Assembly: GCA_015680685.1 (NCBI GenBank)
Contig: MNCI01018161.1
Span: 50,911 to 109,866 of the forward strand
DNA length: 58,956 bases
Source of the DNA: Gnetum montanum
Taxonomy: Eukaryota > Streptophyta > Gnetopsida > Gnetales > Gnetaceae
Direction: 5' to 3'
Below, piece after piece: positions 34,917 to 47,248 of the stretch. Made by a program: the position numbers and the translations under genes. Position 1 is the stretch's first letter. The number at the start of each line of letters is the position of its first letter. A model generated the notes under the pieces. That model was not told the origin of the DNA. It saw only the letters and a program-made list of their open reading frames with translations, and did no database searches.

Positions 34917-36752
34917 CTAGTTGGTTGTTGCAGGATCAGAGCTAGATGTCCTATTATTGGCTAGGGATTTGGGTGCCTTGGCCATCAGTTTGATGTTGTT
35001 TGGTTTGGTGTCATTGGCCACCATTGCAATAGTTGTGGTTACCTTACCCTTTTTCTCGTCTTTCTTTACATGTGAACTTTTGTAGGCCACATAGGTTGGA
35101 TCTTTACTAGCCTCTACTGCATCTTGAATGCTCCTCATTTGAGAAAATGCTTGGCTCAAGGAATGTGGGGCAAGGTAATACAACTTTGACTTGATAAATT
35201 TGTTCCCTACATCTTTTAAAATGGCCAATAAGTGGGTTTCCATGATTAGCTTGCAAATTTCATTGAGTGCAGTTTTCCAATGTTGGATGAATTTTTGCAT
35301 AGGCTCTAAAAGGTCCTACTTGATTTGCATTAATTGATCTAGGATCATCTCAGGCTTCAAGTTGTACTTGAAGTGAGTGATGAATTGACTAAGTAATTCC
35401 TCCAAGGAAGATATGGAGGCCCTAGGGAGTGCATGGTACTAGTCTAGCACCTTGTCGGTCAAGGACATGGCAAACACATGGATGATTGCATGTGGCCATA
35501 CCTACAATAGAAGGAATTTAGAATAGAAGGTCACTAGATGGGTGTTAGAATCTCCTTCATCATTTTACTTAGTGAATTGAGGAAGTTGGATGCTAGGAGG
35601 TAGGGTCAGTGATGGGGCCAAAAGAATGATTGGATCATCCTAGTAAAAGTCCATCATGTGGACTGTTTCAGAGGAGGAGGCTTTGAGCCACTTAACCTCC
35701 CTAGTAAGCTTCTAGATGAGTTGGAACACTTGGTCCAAGCTTAGGATGGGCATAGTGGGTTATGCTAGTTGTGCCACTTGCTATGCCACTTGAGTGGCCC
35801 ACAGTCCCACTACGAGCTACATGACCACATGAGATGTTGATTGCATGTGTTGTTGCATGTACTTCTATGTGTGTTGCACCATGGGCATAGAGGCTAGGAC
35901 CCACCACGTAGTTGTAGCTTGTGCCATTGTAGGGGGCACCAATGAAACAAGTGGAATGTATGATTCCTAAGCCAGTGGCAACTAGGACATTTGCACAGTG
36001 TGCACATAAGGCTATGTTGGCATCATGGATGCCAATAGGAAGGACTGTGAAAACTATGTAAATGTCATAAAGGGGAGAGGCAGATGGTCTTGCACCTTGA
36101 TGAATGTGGGTACAATGGTTAGGGTGATAGATAGTCTTGCATCTTGATGTGTGTGTACTTGATAACTTGCCACCATAGGGGTTGACCTCAGGGGTGACAA
36201 AGGGGATGTAACTACTTGACAAAAAGTGGATGGCTATGACTATGGAGGGATGAGACTAGAGGTAGCCTACTAGAAGGAGGCATAAAAGGGGTACTTATTC
36301 TCTAAACAAGCCTTAAATCCATCCTGCCGATCTTGTAGGGGATCCTCATAATCGATTGTCATGTCATGTTCATTCAACCCAGTTAGTCGAATGAGTTGGT
36401 CAAGTAGCCATCGAAAGGTCTTAGTGAACAAAATGAAATCATTAGGGGTAGGGAAGTACTTCCTCCCATTCTAGTGTATGATTTCATAACCTCATTTGGG
36501 ATCCATTTCTCAATGTTCTAGAGATAGATCCACCTAGAGTTTTATGCAAAGGAAGTTATATTTTTCATCATCAAATACCATGTACTTAGGAAATTGATTA
36601 CATATTTTGAGCAATTGCCTCTCCACCAAAGTGGATCTCCCAACCCCAAGAAGATCAATTGTGACCTCCCATTGGCTAGGTTGAATAACAACCACACTTA
36701 GGATAGAGGTTGAATGATTCTTAGGATTCATGATGCTATGTAAAAGATGCAA
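34917..36752 (-). pseudogene. Gag of element B
   Basis: Minus-strand Gag. The N-terminal frame (36752-36534) is open for 72 codons. A low-complexity middle follows (36222-35701). The Retrotrans_gag domain at about 35560-35250 reads VFAMSLTDKVLD, a TAG at the usual tryptophan, YHALP, then SLEELLSQFITHF and MQKFIQHWKTALNEIC. The end (to 34917) is Lys- and Thr-rich. Family knowledge: Gag forms the particle, and the motif LTG-A-WY--LP is diagnostic of Ty3 gag. The TAG in place of TGG is a clear deamination-type lesion. Confidence 0.78.
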
Positions 36753-37223
36753 ATGTTGTAAAAGTTGTAGATGAAAAAAATGGCTAAGTATAGAAATGCT
36801 AAAAAATTTGGCTAAGTAAGAATATGCTAAAAAATGCTAAGAAATTGGCTAAGTCTAAAAATGCTGTGGAAGAAAAAAACTAACTTTGGTATGCTACACT
36901 TTCTACACTGAGGCCTACAACACTCTCATGCTAAGAGCTAACTATGCTCTTTTGAGGACATAGAGTTTTGGCTAAGTGACAAAGGTACACATTGGGTTTC
37001 ATCCATTGAGGTTCCAAGGGAACTGACAACTAGGTCTAACTTGCACCAACCAACTCATAGACAACTCCTATGCTAGCCTATGATCCATCTATTGTCATGG
37101 TAGGTCCATAGGGGTGTCATTTCTATGCTAGCCTAAAGTTAGTAACAAAGGTGAAGAGAGCATGTGGTACTACCACTAAATATAGAAGGAAATGGAACAA
37201 CCCTCCTTCTAGTGCTAGAAAAC
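36753..37223 (-). other. Leader of element B with AAATGGCTAAG repeats and primer site
   Basis: Repeats of AAAATGGCTAAGTATAGAAA type at 36775-36880, as in A. Next to the LTR, the minus strand reads CTAGCACTAGAAGGAGGG in the primer-site position, matching A's TTGGCACTAGAAGGAGGG. Confidence 0.65.
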
Positions 37224-38914
37224 TATAGCAATCAAAAACATTGATGGTTGGAATGATCATGTTGAGGGGTCTATGGTCGCAGTACAGCCCTAACCCCACC
37301 CCCATCCAAAGGGCCATCATAAGAAGGGAAAGATGGAGGTAGAGTGCCTAGGATAATCTTGTTGATTTAACTAGGAATTGTGGAGTGTTTCGATGAATGA
37401 GTGCTAGAGGATTCACACAATGTTTTTGGTGGTACCAGGGCCAACTAAGCCTTAGCATAGAAATGTTTTTTAATACAAAAATAATGGTGCAAATGTGTGC
37501 AAAATAGTGAAAAAATGTGAGTGTGATGCTAAATGCCAAAGAAAATGCTTGAAAATGCAATGGAGTTTGAGAGAGGAAGAATGGAACCACCACAAATGGG
37601 GGGAGTGTAGTAATTGCAAGGAGAGGTATGGAGGTACACAGTCTATAGACAGGCATAGTAGGTAGTGTAGTCATAGTCTGTGGGATGTCTAGGTTGTGAA
37701 ACTAACATTTTCCATGAAGTCTTATCTTGCTGGGTTGGCTACTATACTATCCTGTGGGCTTTAGTGTGCTGTAGTATGCAAAGGTGGTGTCCTAAAGTTT
37801 TTCCAAGGCATTAGGTGTGTTCAAATGCAAGGGTGCTTGTGCCAGTGTGCCAATTGCTAAGTGAAAATTCCCATCAAATGCTTCAAAATGCTAGTGCCTC
37901 AAATATTTCCAACCCCTAAAATGTGAAACATAGGGGTATTTATAGGATTAGGATTAACGTGAAGTGTGGATGAAATGCCATGTGGTAAAGGGGTAGGTGA
38001 GGCTACATTGACATAGGCTATACTCCCATTGGAGAAATTGGTGCTGTGCTTTGGTGTATCCCAATGGACCCCAAGATCACCAAACTATGACTACGTTGCC
38101 AAGACTACATGTGTCAAATTTGAAGAGACCATAATGTACCTACAAACAATGCAAAATAGTGTAAATTGGAGGCTATGCTTCAAGACTATGCTCTCCCCTC
38201 TCTTGAGTGGAATTAAGCATAGGTAAAATTTTGTGGGAAATGAAGGGGGTGCAAAAAAGATGCAAATTGATAATATTTCTTGCTAGAGGAGTGTTGGAGT
38301 TGAGATAGAGGCTAGTGCTAAGCTCTAGAAGCTTTTGGAGGGTACCCTACATTGATATGCTAGCTACACTTTGGAGTGCAACCCAATACTTAGGAAAATT
38401 TTGAAAAAATTGAAGCCCAATGTTGTCTACACTAGCTATGCTATGGAGTATAGTAGGAAAAGTGAGAGCATAACATTGATACCTAGAAAAAATTGGAAAA
38501 ACATGCAATCTTCATCTAGGCTACACTAGGTATGCTTTGGAGCATAGCAGGAGTGGTAGCTTCAAGAGTTAGAAAGTCTGCCAAATGTCTCTTCGATGTT
38601 GAGCTAGCTTAACAACTTCTAGCTTAACACCTAAACAAAACTAGTTGTTGAAGTGCATGCTATGTTTGTTATGCTCTAGAGCATAGCAGGGAGAATGAGA
38701 GCATAGCACAACACTTATAAAAATTTTTGCAACTACATCAACACTTAGAAAATTTTGTAATTTTCGTTCTATGCTACATGCAACACTAACTACGCTCTAG
38801 ATCATAGTCCTATTAGTGGAAGCATGGGCCAAAACTTAGAAAAACTTTACCTTCTATTGACACTTTGATAAATTTGTTGTCAAGGTGTTGTTGCCCAAAT
38901 TTGGTGGTGTTTCA
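37224..38914 (-). repeat. 5' LTR of element B
   Basis: 1691 bases, starting TATAGCAATCAAAAAC (first base pair of the usual TG mutated) and ending GGTGTTTCA. Minus-strand TATAAATA is the complement of 37937-37944. Collinear with 20677-22226, and in its conserved parts with C 49705-51700. Confidence 0.85.
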
Positions 38915-41900
38915 CTAGTTTACTATATTCATAGAGAAAAATTATGAAACTATCACTTTTGAAGATGACATGGAGCCTCCTATAATAGGTATTGGTACGA
39001 TATGAGGAAAAGGTACAAGACAACCTACTGTAAATAAATTTTTCTTTATTAAAGAGCTAAAGTTTAATCTTATAGGTGTAAGTTAACTTTGTGATTTAAA
39101 TTTCAATGTTATTTTTTTTAAAGAGACTTGTAAAATAAAAAATTAAACCATTGGAAACATTATGATAGAAGGAGCCAAAAAGGCCAATGTTTATACTACT
39201 AATTTTTGAGATGATACTAACCTTTAGTCCAAGTGTTTGATTAGTAATACAAATGATTATTGTATGTGGCATAGAGAGTTGGGCCATATAAACAAGGAGA
39301 TTGTTTAGAACTTAATTACAAAAGAAATGGTTTGTGGATTGCCCAAACTTAAAGACTTTAGTTTGAACACTTGTGAAGCATGCCAAAAGGGAAAGCAAAT
39401 AAGAGTAAGGTTCAGTAAGAAAAATTGTATGTCTACCTCTTGTCCCTTATATTTGCTTCACATGGATTTGATTGGTCCTTCTTAAACACTTAGTTTGGGA
39501 ATGAAAATGTATTTTCTAACTATTGTTGATGATTACACTTGTTTTACATAGGTTACCTTTTTATATCACAAGGATGAGGTATTTAATCATTTCTTAAGAA
39601 TTTTCAATCAAATTTAGAAAGCAAAAGACTACGGTGTCAAAGTCATCAAGAGTAACAATGGAGGGGAATTCAAGAATATCAAGTTTGAGCAATTTTTTCA
39701 AATGAAATACTTCATCAATTCTCTACTACAAGAACCCCTCCACAAAATGGTATAGTTCAAAGAAGGAATATGGTTTTGAATGAATTGGGAAGGACTATAT
39801 TGAATAACTAAAATCTTCCTTACCACTTTTGGATTGAAGCAATTAACACTACTTGCTATGTTTTCAATAGAGTTTTGGTAGGAAGGTTTACCTCTAAAAC
39901 TCCTTATGAATTATGGACTGGTAGAAACCCTTCAATGGGTTATTTTCATATTTTTGGTTCTAAATGCTATATTCTTAATGATAAAAATATCTTAAGAAAA
40001 TTTCATCCTAAAACTGATGAAGGCATATTCTTAGGATATTCTTCCATCAGTAGAACATATAGAATCTTCAACAAGAGAACAAATGTTGTAGAAGAAACTA
40101 TCAATGTTAAAATTAATGATGAAATAGTTCCCATTTAAAAGTTGTCTAATGACTCACAAGTACAAATTAACAAAAAATTAGAATTATATAGTGAACATGA
40201 GGAAGACCGTGTGGATGAAATTTAGGAGATATCACTAACTCAACCTAAAATTATTAGACATAGTAAAACATAATCTCTTAATGATGTAATTGGACAAGTA
40301 CAAGTTGGTATTTGCACTAGAAACCAAAGTAAGGAATTTTGTGCCTATGTAGTATATCCTTCACAATTGGAGCCTAAAAACTTCAAAGAAGTAGAAGGCG
40401 AAGAAGGATGGATTTCCTCTATGTAAGATAAACTAAATCAATTCACTAGGAATGATGTGTGATAATTAACACCTAAACTAAACCATAAACTAAATATTGA
40501 GACAAAATGGATCTTTAGGAATAAAACTAATGAAAATAAAAATATCGTTAAACATAAAGCTAGATTAGTAGCAAAAGGCTACAATCAATAAGAAGGAATT
40601 GATTTTGATAAAAATTTTGCTCCTCTCACTAGAATTGAATCTATTAGACTTATTTTGGCATATGCTACTACTAAAAATACAAAGCTATATCAAATGGATG
40701 TGAAATGTGCCTTTCTAAATAAGACCATACAAGAAGAAGTATATGTTGAACAACTTGAAGGATTTGTAGATCCCCTCAATCTTGATCATGTTTGTAGGCT
40801 CAAGAATGCTCTCTATGGGATTAAATAAGCTCCTAGAGCTTGGTACAAAATACTTTCCCAACACCTTACATCCAATGGCTTTGAAAAAGGTAAGGCTAAT
40901 GTCACTTTATTTCTCAAAAGAGAAGGTAATGATCTACTTATTGTTTAAATCTATGTTAATGATATTATTTTTGGCAACACTAATGAAATTCTATGCAAGA
41001 AGTTTTTAGATCTTATGTAATTAGAAATTGAAAAGAGAATGATGGAAAAGCTCAACAACTTTATTGACTTTCAAATTAATCAAACAAAAGATGGAACCTT
41101 TATTTGTTAAGCCAAATATGTCAAATATCTACTACTCAAATTCAACTTGGCAGAAGTTAAGATAAAGAACACTCCTATGAAAATAAATTTCAAGCTTACC
41201 AAAGGTGATCAAGAAAAACTTGTTGATCACAAGATTTACATAGGTATGATAGGTAGCCTACTATATTTAAATGCTAGGAAACTAGGCATAGCATTAAGCA
41301 TAGGAATTTCTCCTAAGTATTAGGCTAACCAAAAAAAATCCCATTTAAAGGTGGTTAAACATATTTTTCATTATTTAAAGGGTACTACTAACTAGGGCCT
41401 TTGGTATCCAAAGGATTTCCTAGTTGATTTTGCTAGATATTATGATGTAGATTGGGTAGGTTATTTAGATGATCATTGAAGCATAAGTGGAAATTGCTTT
41501 TTCCTAGGAAAAAGCCTTGTCTCTTGGACATATAAAAAGAAAACTTCCACAACACTTTCTATGGTAGAAGCTGAATACATTTTAGCAAGGAGCTATTGTG
41601 TTCACCTTTAACAATGAAAGAAACACTCAAGGGCTTAGGAGTAAAATCCCAATCCACACTAGTCTATTATGACAAAAAAAACATCATCAATATGACAAAG
41701 AATCCAATCCAATGTTCATGTATCAAACAAAATGAAATTTAACATTAATTTTTATGGGAACACACTTAACATGGGCATATGAAGCTAGAATTCATTGGAA
41801 TAAAAAATCAACTTGCAAACACTTTCACCAGACCTCTTGATCAGTGACGATTCACTACTCTCTATAAAGATATGGGGATAGGATCCTATTCTATCAAGTA

Positions 41901-42143
41901 ATTTTTTTCTTTTAAATTTTCAATAAAATATAGTTACTCTAGTATTTTAAAACATAAAAATAAAAATAAAAATATATGTCTATATATATGTCTTTTTTTC
42001 CTTGTACCTATTTATGAGGAGTTCTTTCACTTCTTTTTATTTCTATTCAAAAAAGGAGAGATGAAAAAGATACATTTTTGTGATTTTTGTAAAACTACTA
42101 GCCAATTTTCTTATGTTTTGGAAATCACCAAAAAGGGGAAGAT
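38915..42143 (+). pseudogene. Copia pol of element E: protease end, integrase, RT, RNase H
   Basis: Plus-strand Copia order. Protease C-terminus (to about 39110, LKFNLIGVS.LCD). GAG-pre-integrase WHRELGH at 39266-39286 and CEACQKGKQ. Integrase core with HMDLIGPS (39460), then SNNGGEF (39651-39671) in place of SDNGGEF, and NGIVQRRN in place of NG-VERRN, so two of three catalytic residues are changed. Open frame 39875-40138 (TPYELWTGRNPS, FHPKTDEGIFLGYSS). RT with KARLVAKGYNQ, YQMDVKCAFLN and YVNDIIFG (40952-40975), where YVDD has lost its first Asp. RNase H with VDWVGYLDD and STTLSMVEAEY (about 41450-41580). Many stops. Confidence 0.88.
42130..42142 (+). other. Polypurine tract of element E
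   Basis: AAAAAGGGGAAGA immediately precedes the 3' LTR start TGTTGACC at 42144. This is the typical plus-strand primer position of a Copia element. Confidence 0.75.
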
Positions 42144-43119
42144 TGTTGACCTTTTAATTTATGAAAACCTTAAGAAAAATGGAGAACATAGAATGTTTGT
42201 TGTGGATAATGTATTTGTCGGAGATGATCAAAAACTCCACAACAAGATCTGAGAACTAAAAGAAATAAGAGCTATAATGAGAAGAAAAAGTGAAGAAGTC
42301 ATGGACCAAGATGAGAACATGGATGAGCTTCAATGAAAAGAAAGGCTACAAACCAAATAAAGATGCGCCAAGGGTAGGAAGAAGGAAAATTAATGGAAGA
42401 AAGCCTCAGAAGTTAAAGTCCAAAAGTTAAGGAGACATCTCCTAGAAATAGTAGACATCTCTATTCTAGAGAAGATATCTCTGCAAAGATGTTCTATAGA
42501 AGATAGTCCATTTTTCAATAAGAAGATGCCAAAAACTTGGGAATTATGCAAGCACTAATCACATCAGATCAATTATTGTGTTATCTATGCTATTATATTT
42601 CTGTTCTTCATTGTAACATCATTCATTAGGTTGTATGTTGTATTGAGCTTCAATGACAAGGACTTGTAAATCTAGTTACATTATTTCTTTGTGTTGTTTT
42701 CTTTTTCTTGTAGCCTTGTGGAGTTGATGTGCTTTTTGTGAGAAGGCATCCATGTTGAGATTGTTTGGAACTTATGGGATTGAGTGGTTTTTCAACGTCA
42801 AAATACTCTAGAGGGAAGCTCATTTTTGTAAAGGTTGCGGGATCCTTGAAATTGCATTCTAAGCTTGCTAGAACCTTGCAAGATTGAGTGGTTTTGCAAT
42901 GAAAAAAGCTTTAGTACAGAGCTTAGAGCTTGTATAGAGTGTGGTACCCTTCAAACCATAGTTTTTGAGAAGAAAAGTCTAGAGGTTTGCACATATTCTA
43001 CCCTCTGAGTGTGGAAGTATCCAAGTTGGGAAATTATGTAAAATTTGGTATTTTTGTATGATACATGAAATTTAAATTAGGAAACCTATTCAACCCATAT
43101 TCTAAGTTCTTGATCCACA
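42144..43119 (+). repeat. 3' LTR of Copia element E
   Basis: 976 bases, TGTTGACC...TGATCCACA. Relative to the 5' LTR it lacks about 145 bases around the TATA box (between 42515 and 42540) and has an extra duplicated stretch of about 100 bases (42770-42905, repeated GATTGAGTGGTTTT). Confidence 0.83.
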
Positions 43120-44394
43120 AGTTCCTCTAAGTGCTAGCCTCATGACCATTGCATGGATCATGGCTCACCTTGTCACAATGTGGCTTGCGGTCCATCATCA
43201 TTCAATCACTACCCATGCATTGATACCACTCTCAGCATCTAAAATACCTCTTCCTATCTTCCCACTACCCTCTTCCTTATGATCCCACTCCTCACTATCA
43301 TTTCATGGATAGCCTATAGTGGCCTTGCCATGATCTACACCCTACCTTTGTATTATTGCCTTCCTACCATCATTCTTATTACACCATTCTCCCCAACTTC
43401 TACCCACCATCCCTATAGTCCTAGATCATCTTTCATTAAAAAAGTAACATAAAATAAAATTTGGATGAGAACTATGAGGCCCTACATGATGTTCACACTA
43501 CCTTGCATGAGCTTCATATGAGGGTTGCATAGGTAATCCCATGCAACATCCTTTCCCATGCCATTGTAGCATCACCAAAATCCTTAGCATCATTGCACAT
43601 TAGAATTGTTAAAAACATTTGCTCCACATCCTACCCTCATGCATCTCTATCCTCCTACATTTTTCTAGGCCTCTTGTGCCACCTACTATATCATTAATGT
43701 TTCTAAAATCCTTCACATCTATTACACTATATTGCTTGGTGACATTCTCTTAGCTGTACAACTTGTTGTTAATTAGCATTTGTACAAACCTTCTATGCCT
43801 ATCACCTATGCCATGTAGGCCCTACAATGAGCTATGTAGGCCTATTAAGTGCTACACATGCCCACACTTGTGCCATGCGATTTGCTGCACTAGGCATCAT
43901 TTCAAGCTTTTTGCTTCTACACTACTCCTTCCTTATCTCTCATTTTTCACAACAATAGAAATTCTCTTGCTCACATAATCTTGTAGCCTAGTGGCCCCTC
44001 TATAGCTTGATGCCATCCTTGTAACCCTACTGTGGCCTTCCACCACTTAAGAAACCTACTAGGGGGCCACATAGCCTAGGGGCCATGCGAATCCCATTAT
44101 GCCTAGCACTACTACACTTGATCTAAGTCCTCCTCTAATGTAACTCATTTGCTTATCATGCTACATTGTAGCCATTGTTGCTTGTCAACCTCTCTTCATT
44201 GTTGCAACCTCTACATGCTTCTCTTATTGCCACCATCATGTGTTGATCTTTCTTTCCACTATTGTTATTTGTGTCCTCCACTTACCTTTGGTTACTAAAA
44301 AAATTTCTACCCATCTCCAACATTGTAGGTGGTAAGAATGCTACAAAAACTATGTTCCAAAAGTTTCTATAATTGGTCCTTAGCTTCACACATT
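43120..44394. other. Low-complexity flank right of the Copia insertion
   Basis: C/T-rich DNA with CATGTAGGCC, CTACTAG and CACCAT words, like 1266-2145. One 71-codon open frame (43763-43978) has no recognisable motif. No gene called. Confidence 0.45.
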
Positions 44395-45365
44395 GACAGT
44401 TCAAGCTCCATACACTAGGCCAATGTATAAACTAACATTTAAGGCATGGAATTATAATTTTTCCATTCCAAACTTGTCCATACATTGTTCCAATGTATAA
44501 ACTAATATATGAGGAATGGAATTAGAATTTTTCCATTTCAAAATTGTCCATACATTTTTCCAACATATAAACTAATGTATGAGGAATGAAATTAGAATTT
44601 TTCTATTTCAAACTTTCCCATACATTGTTCCAATGGATAAGCCAATGTGTAAGCAATGGAATTAGAAATTTTCCATTTCAAATTTGACCATACATTGAAC
44701 ATCAAGCCCCATATGTTAAGCCAATGTATAAGCCAATGTATAAGAAATGAATTAGAAATTTTCCATTCTGAACATGCCCATACATTATTCCAATGTATAA
44801 GCCAATATATGAGGAATTGAACTAGAGATTTTCCATTCCAAACTTACCCATATGTTATTCCAATGTATAAATCAATGTATGAAAAATGGAATTACAAATT
44901 TTCCATTCCAAATTTGATCATACGTTCAACACCTATCCCCATACTTTCAACAAATGTATAAGCCAATGTATGAAGAATATAATAAGAAATTTTTCCATTT
45001 CAAACTTGTTCATACATTGTTCCAATGTATAAACCAATGTATGGGGAATGGAATTAGAATTTTTTCATTTCAGACTTGTCCATAAATTGTTCCAATGCAT
45101 AAACCAATGCATGAGAAATGGAATTAGAAATTCTCCATTCCAAGCTTGCCCATACATTGTTGAAAAGTATAAACTAATGTATGAGGAATAAAATTAGAAT
45201 TTTTTCATTCCAAGATTTTCCATACATTATTTCAATGTATAAACCAATGTATGAGGAGTGAAATTAGAACTTTTCCATTTCAAGCTTACCGATATGTTAT
45301 TCCAACATATAACATATGAGGAATGGAATTAGAAATTTTCATTCCAAATTTGATCATACATTGCC
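44395..45365. repeat. Hairpin-unit minisatellite, about 13 units of about 70 bases
   Basis: Tandem array of units such as CCATACATTGTTCCAATGTA / TAAACCAATGTATGAGGAAT / GGAATTAGAAATTTTCCATT. Within each unit CATACATTG can pair with CAATGTATG. Three units (starting near 44390, 44690 and 44920) carry an extra 20 or so bases (TCAAGCCCCATATG type), giving a longer variant. The last unit is shortened. Confidence 0.88.
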
Positions 45366-45836
45366 TAAGCCCTACTAAATCTCAATGAAAAGAAAAAAAA
45401 CTTATGAAATTTTCTAAGTACTAAAAATCCACCAAAATAAACTTACACGTTGAGGATTTAGTATGCACACATTGGCAATATCAATTGTAATTTTTAAAAT
45501 TATTTTGAGAATAACCAACATACTACTTTTGTAGTTTACAACCTATTTCACAAGATCTTTCTATTTTTATGAGATGTTTAATTATTCTAACAATTTTTGT
45601 TAGATATTAACCTATTTTAGTAATTTATAGCTAGTTTGGACCAAAGTTTCACCTATTTTAGCACCTTATAACTTATTTTCATTAGATTTTCATTGATTTT
45701 AATCATAAAATAATAGAAAATAACTAAAAAAAAAATATTATTATTTTAAACCTTATTTTACCTTGTTTCATCTTAATCAATGTTATTTATCTTTAATTTA
45801 ACTTGTTTTGACCATGTTTTAACTTTGTTTAGCTAT
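45366..45836. other. AT-rich spacer before element D1
   Basis: AT-rich, with ACCTTATTTTACCTTGTTTC-like words that resume at 47805 right of D1, consistent with one target sequence split by D1. Nothing else seen. Confidence 0.5.
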
Positions 45837-45959
45837 TGTTGGCACATTTTGGCCATTTCATGGAACAGGTTGGCATGATAAAACTGGTTAAAAGTTTTTG
45901 CAATTTGATACTTGAAAAAGTTAATGGCAATTCCCAAAGGTGCCTATTTCCAGCTTGTC

Positions 45960-46240
45960 AGTCTTCAGGAGATGCAAAAAACAAAAGAAGATATAAAGTA
46001 AGATCCTGATGACACGGAAATTTCCATCGGTGACTCCTCTCGCATAGTTTCAGGACCAATTTCATCTTTCAGGGAATCCAGAAAAAGTGTAACTTCAAGG
46101 AGCAGTGGCAGCCGTGAATTCAAGGATGATGTAAAAAAAGGAAAATGATGAAAATGGAAAGAAAGAACTAAATATCTTAAGTTCATCCTCAAGGACTAGA
46201 AAGGAGGGAGATATTGAAGGGTGCAAATCAAATTTGAACT
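45960..46240 (+). pseudogene. Captured exon-like fragment of unknown host gene in D1
   Basis: After an acceptor-like GTCAGTCTTCAG, the plus strand reads a hydrophilic, Ser/Arg/Lys-rich protein segment (DTEISIGDSSRIVSGPISSF, then SRSSGSREFKDD). After a one-base shift near 46140 it continues with KKELNILSSSSRTRKEGDIE, ending at about 46240. One TAA interrupts the first part. Codon use and CpG content differ from surrounding transposon DNA. I do not recognise the gene. No similar segment exists in D2, so it is not a fixed part of the D family. Confidence 0.55.
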
Positions 46241-46521
46241 AGATATTTCTCTGACAAGCACGTCTATTTTACAGTGGTAGGGGGTAAACTTGTACAACAC
46301 GTCACAAAGCATTTAATATTGTTAAAATTTTTTTTGACCAATTATAAAGATCGTACGTGGTCCATAGATATATATTTAATTTTGTCAAGTTAGGGGCCAA
46401 TAGATATATATTTACTATAATTACTATCTCTATTACTATGATTTAACTAAAATATGATTTAAATAAAATATTTTAAGATTTCAAAAGAAAAAGAAAGTTA
46501 TGGGATATTTGTTTAACATCC

Positions 46522-46529
46522 TATAAAAA
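46522..46529 (+). promoter_or_regulatory. TATA box of D1
   Basis: TATAAAAA followed by GGGGG. D2 has TATAAAAG at 58716-58723 in the matching position, upstream of the shared AATAAAG block. Confidence 0.6.
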
Positions 46530-46844
46530 GGGGGATTTATGGACATTTCCAACCATAGCTTTTATTTATATAATTGTAACTTTATGTGGAAGTTGTAACT
46601 TCCTAGCCTTAATCCATGATGTTTGTAACCATTAAAAAGGCCACTTGTCAACTATAGCCTCTTTATCTCCACAATGGCCACTTGTCATTTGCNAGGGAGG
46701 AGCATCACTTGAAATCATTATCACACTTGGGGTCTCATACATCACACTTTGAAGGCTACTAGTTAGTACTTGGGCTCTCACTTGGAGACACTTTGAGTCT
46801 TGGGAGAAGAGAATTTTGTAAAGAAGAAAGTGTGAACGATTGCT

Positions 46845-47036
46845 TGCAAGATGGCTTGCTAGAATAAAGATTTCAGCCTCTTTGTCATGGTCCTGTGAGT
46901 TGTGAGTTTCATTTTTTGTTTTGTTTAAATTGTTTAGCTAGTGGTTTAGATAGTATCATCCTTGGCAAGTAATTTTGGGATTTTTAGATTGCTCTTGTTG
47001 TTCTTGTTGCTCGATAGAAATTTCTATTAAAATTTT
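46845..47036 (+). repeat. Conserved R/U5-like core of the D family (D1 copy)
   Basis: Nearly identical to D2 58807-58956 (AAGATGGCTTGCTAGAATAA to the window end), with about three or four differences in 150 bases. It carries the polyadenylation-type AATAAAG. This conservation next to totally different upstream DNA defines the family. Confidence 0.85.
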
Positions 47037-47248
47037 GCCATAGAAGCGCTTGTGTTTAAAAGCCTTAAGAGCATTTTAGTAGTAAATTTCATTATTGTGC
47101 AACGTAGGAGAACTGCTATTGGGATTATTGTAAGAGAGCCTCTGTTCGTAGTCACGCCGTTGAACAATTCAATAGTCGAGAGGGTTCAAAGAATCTTTGG
47201 TATTTTGATGGGACCAGAATAGTTTCTTTTTATCTTTAAAGTGAATTC

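Larger units (their letters stand above)
20677..38914 (-). mobile_element. Element B: Tat-like Ty3 retrotransposon with internal insert
   Basis: Minus-strand element, LTRs 37224-38914 (5') and 20677 to about 22226 (3', deleted at its inner end), flanked by a perfect CTAGT duplication (20672-20676, 38915-38919). Order on the minus strand: leader, gag (36.75-33.7 kb), retropepsin (33.65-33.13), a 5.9-kb insert (33.1-27.2), RT (26.6-25.7), two RNase H-like parts, integrase (24.5-23.5), spacer repeats, LTR. YIDDIVVKS and a second RNase H place it in the Tat branch. All genes carry stops, so it is dead. Confidence 0.85.
2146..43119 (+). mobile_element. Element E: Copia LTR retrotransposon, split by nested insertions
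   Basis: Outermost element of the nest. The 5' LTR (2146-3141) is followed by a Met-type primer site and gag. The gag-protease reading is interrupted at 3902 and 20677 by elements A and B and resumes at 38915 with protease, GAG-pre-integrase, integrase, RT and RNase H. This integrase-before-RT order defines Copia. The 3' LTR is 42144-43119. Flanks are AGTTT (2141-2145) and AGTTC (43120-43124), a target duplication with one mismatch. Without its guests the element would be about 6 kb. All domains carry stops, and the integrase and RT catalytic residues are altered, so it is dead. Old age is inferred from heavy decay and from its being host to the other insertions. Confidence 0.88.

Noticed and set aside
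44395-45365. CRISPR-like array
   Set aside because: The whole unit repeats with gradual divergence and there are no unique spacers. It is a minisatellite in plant DNA.
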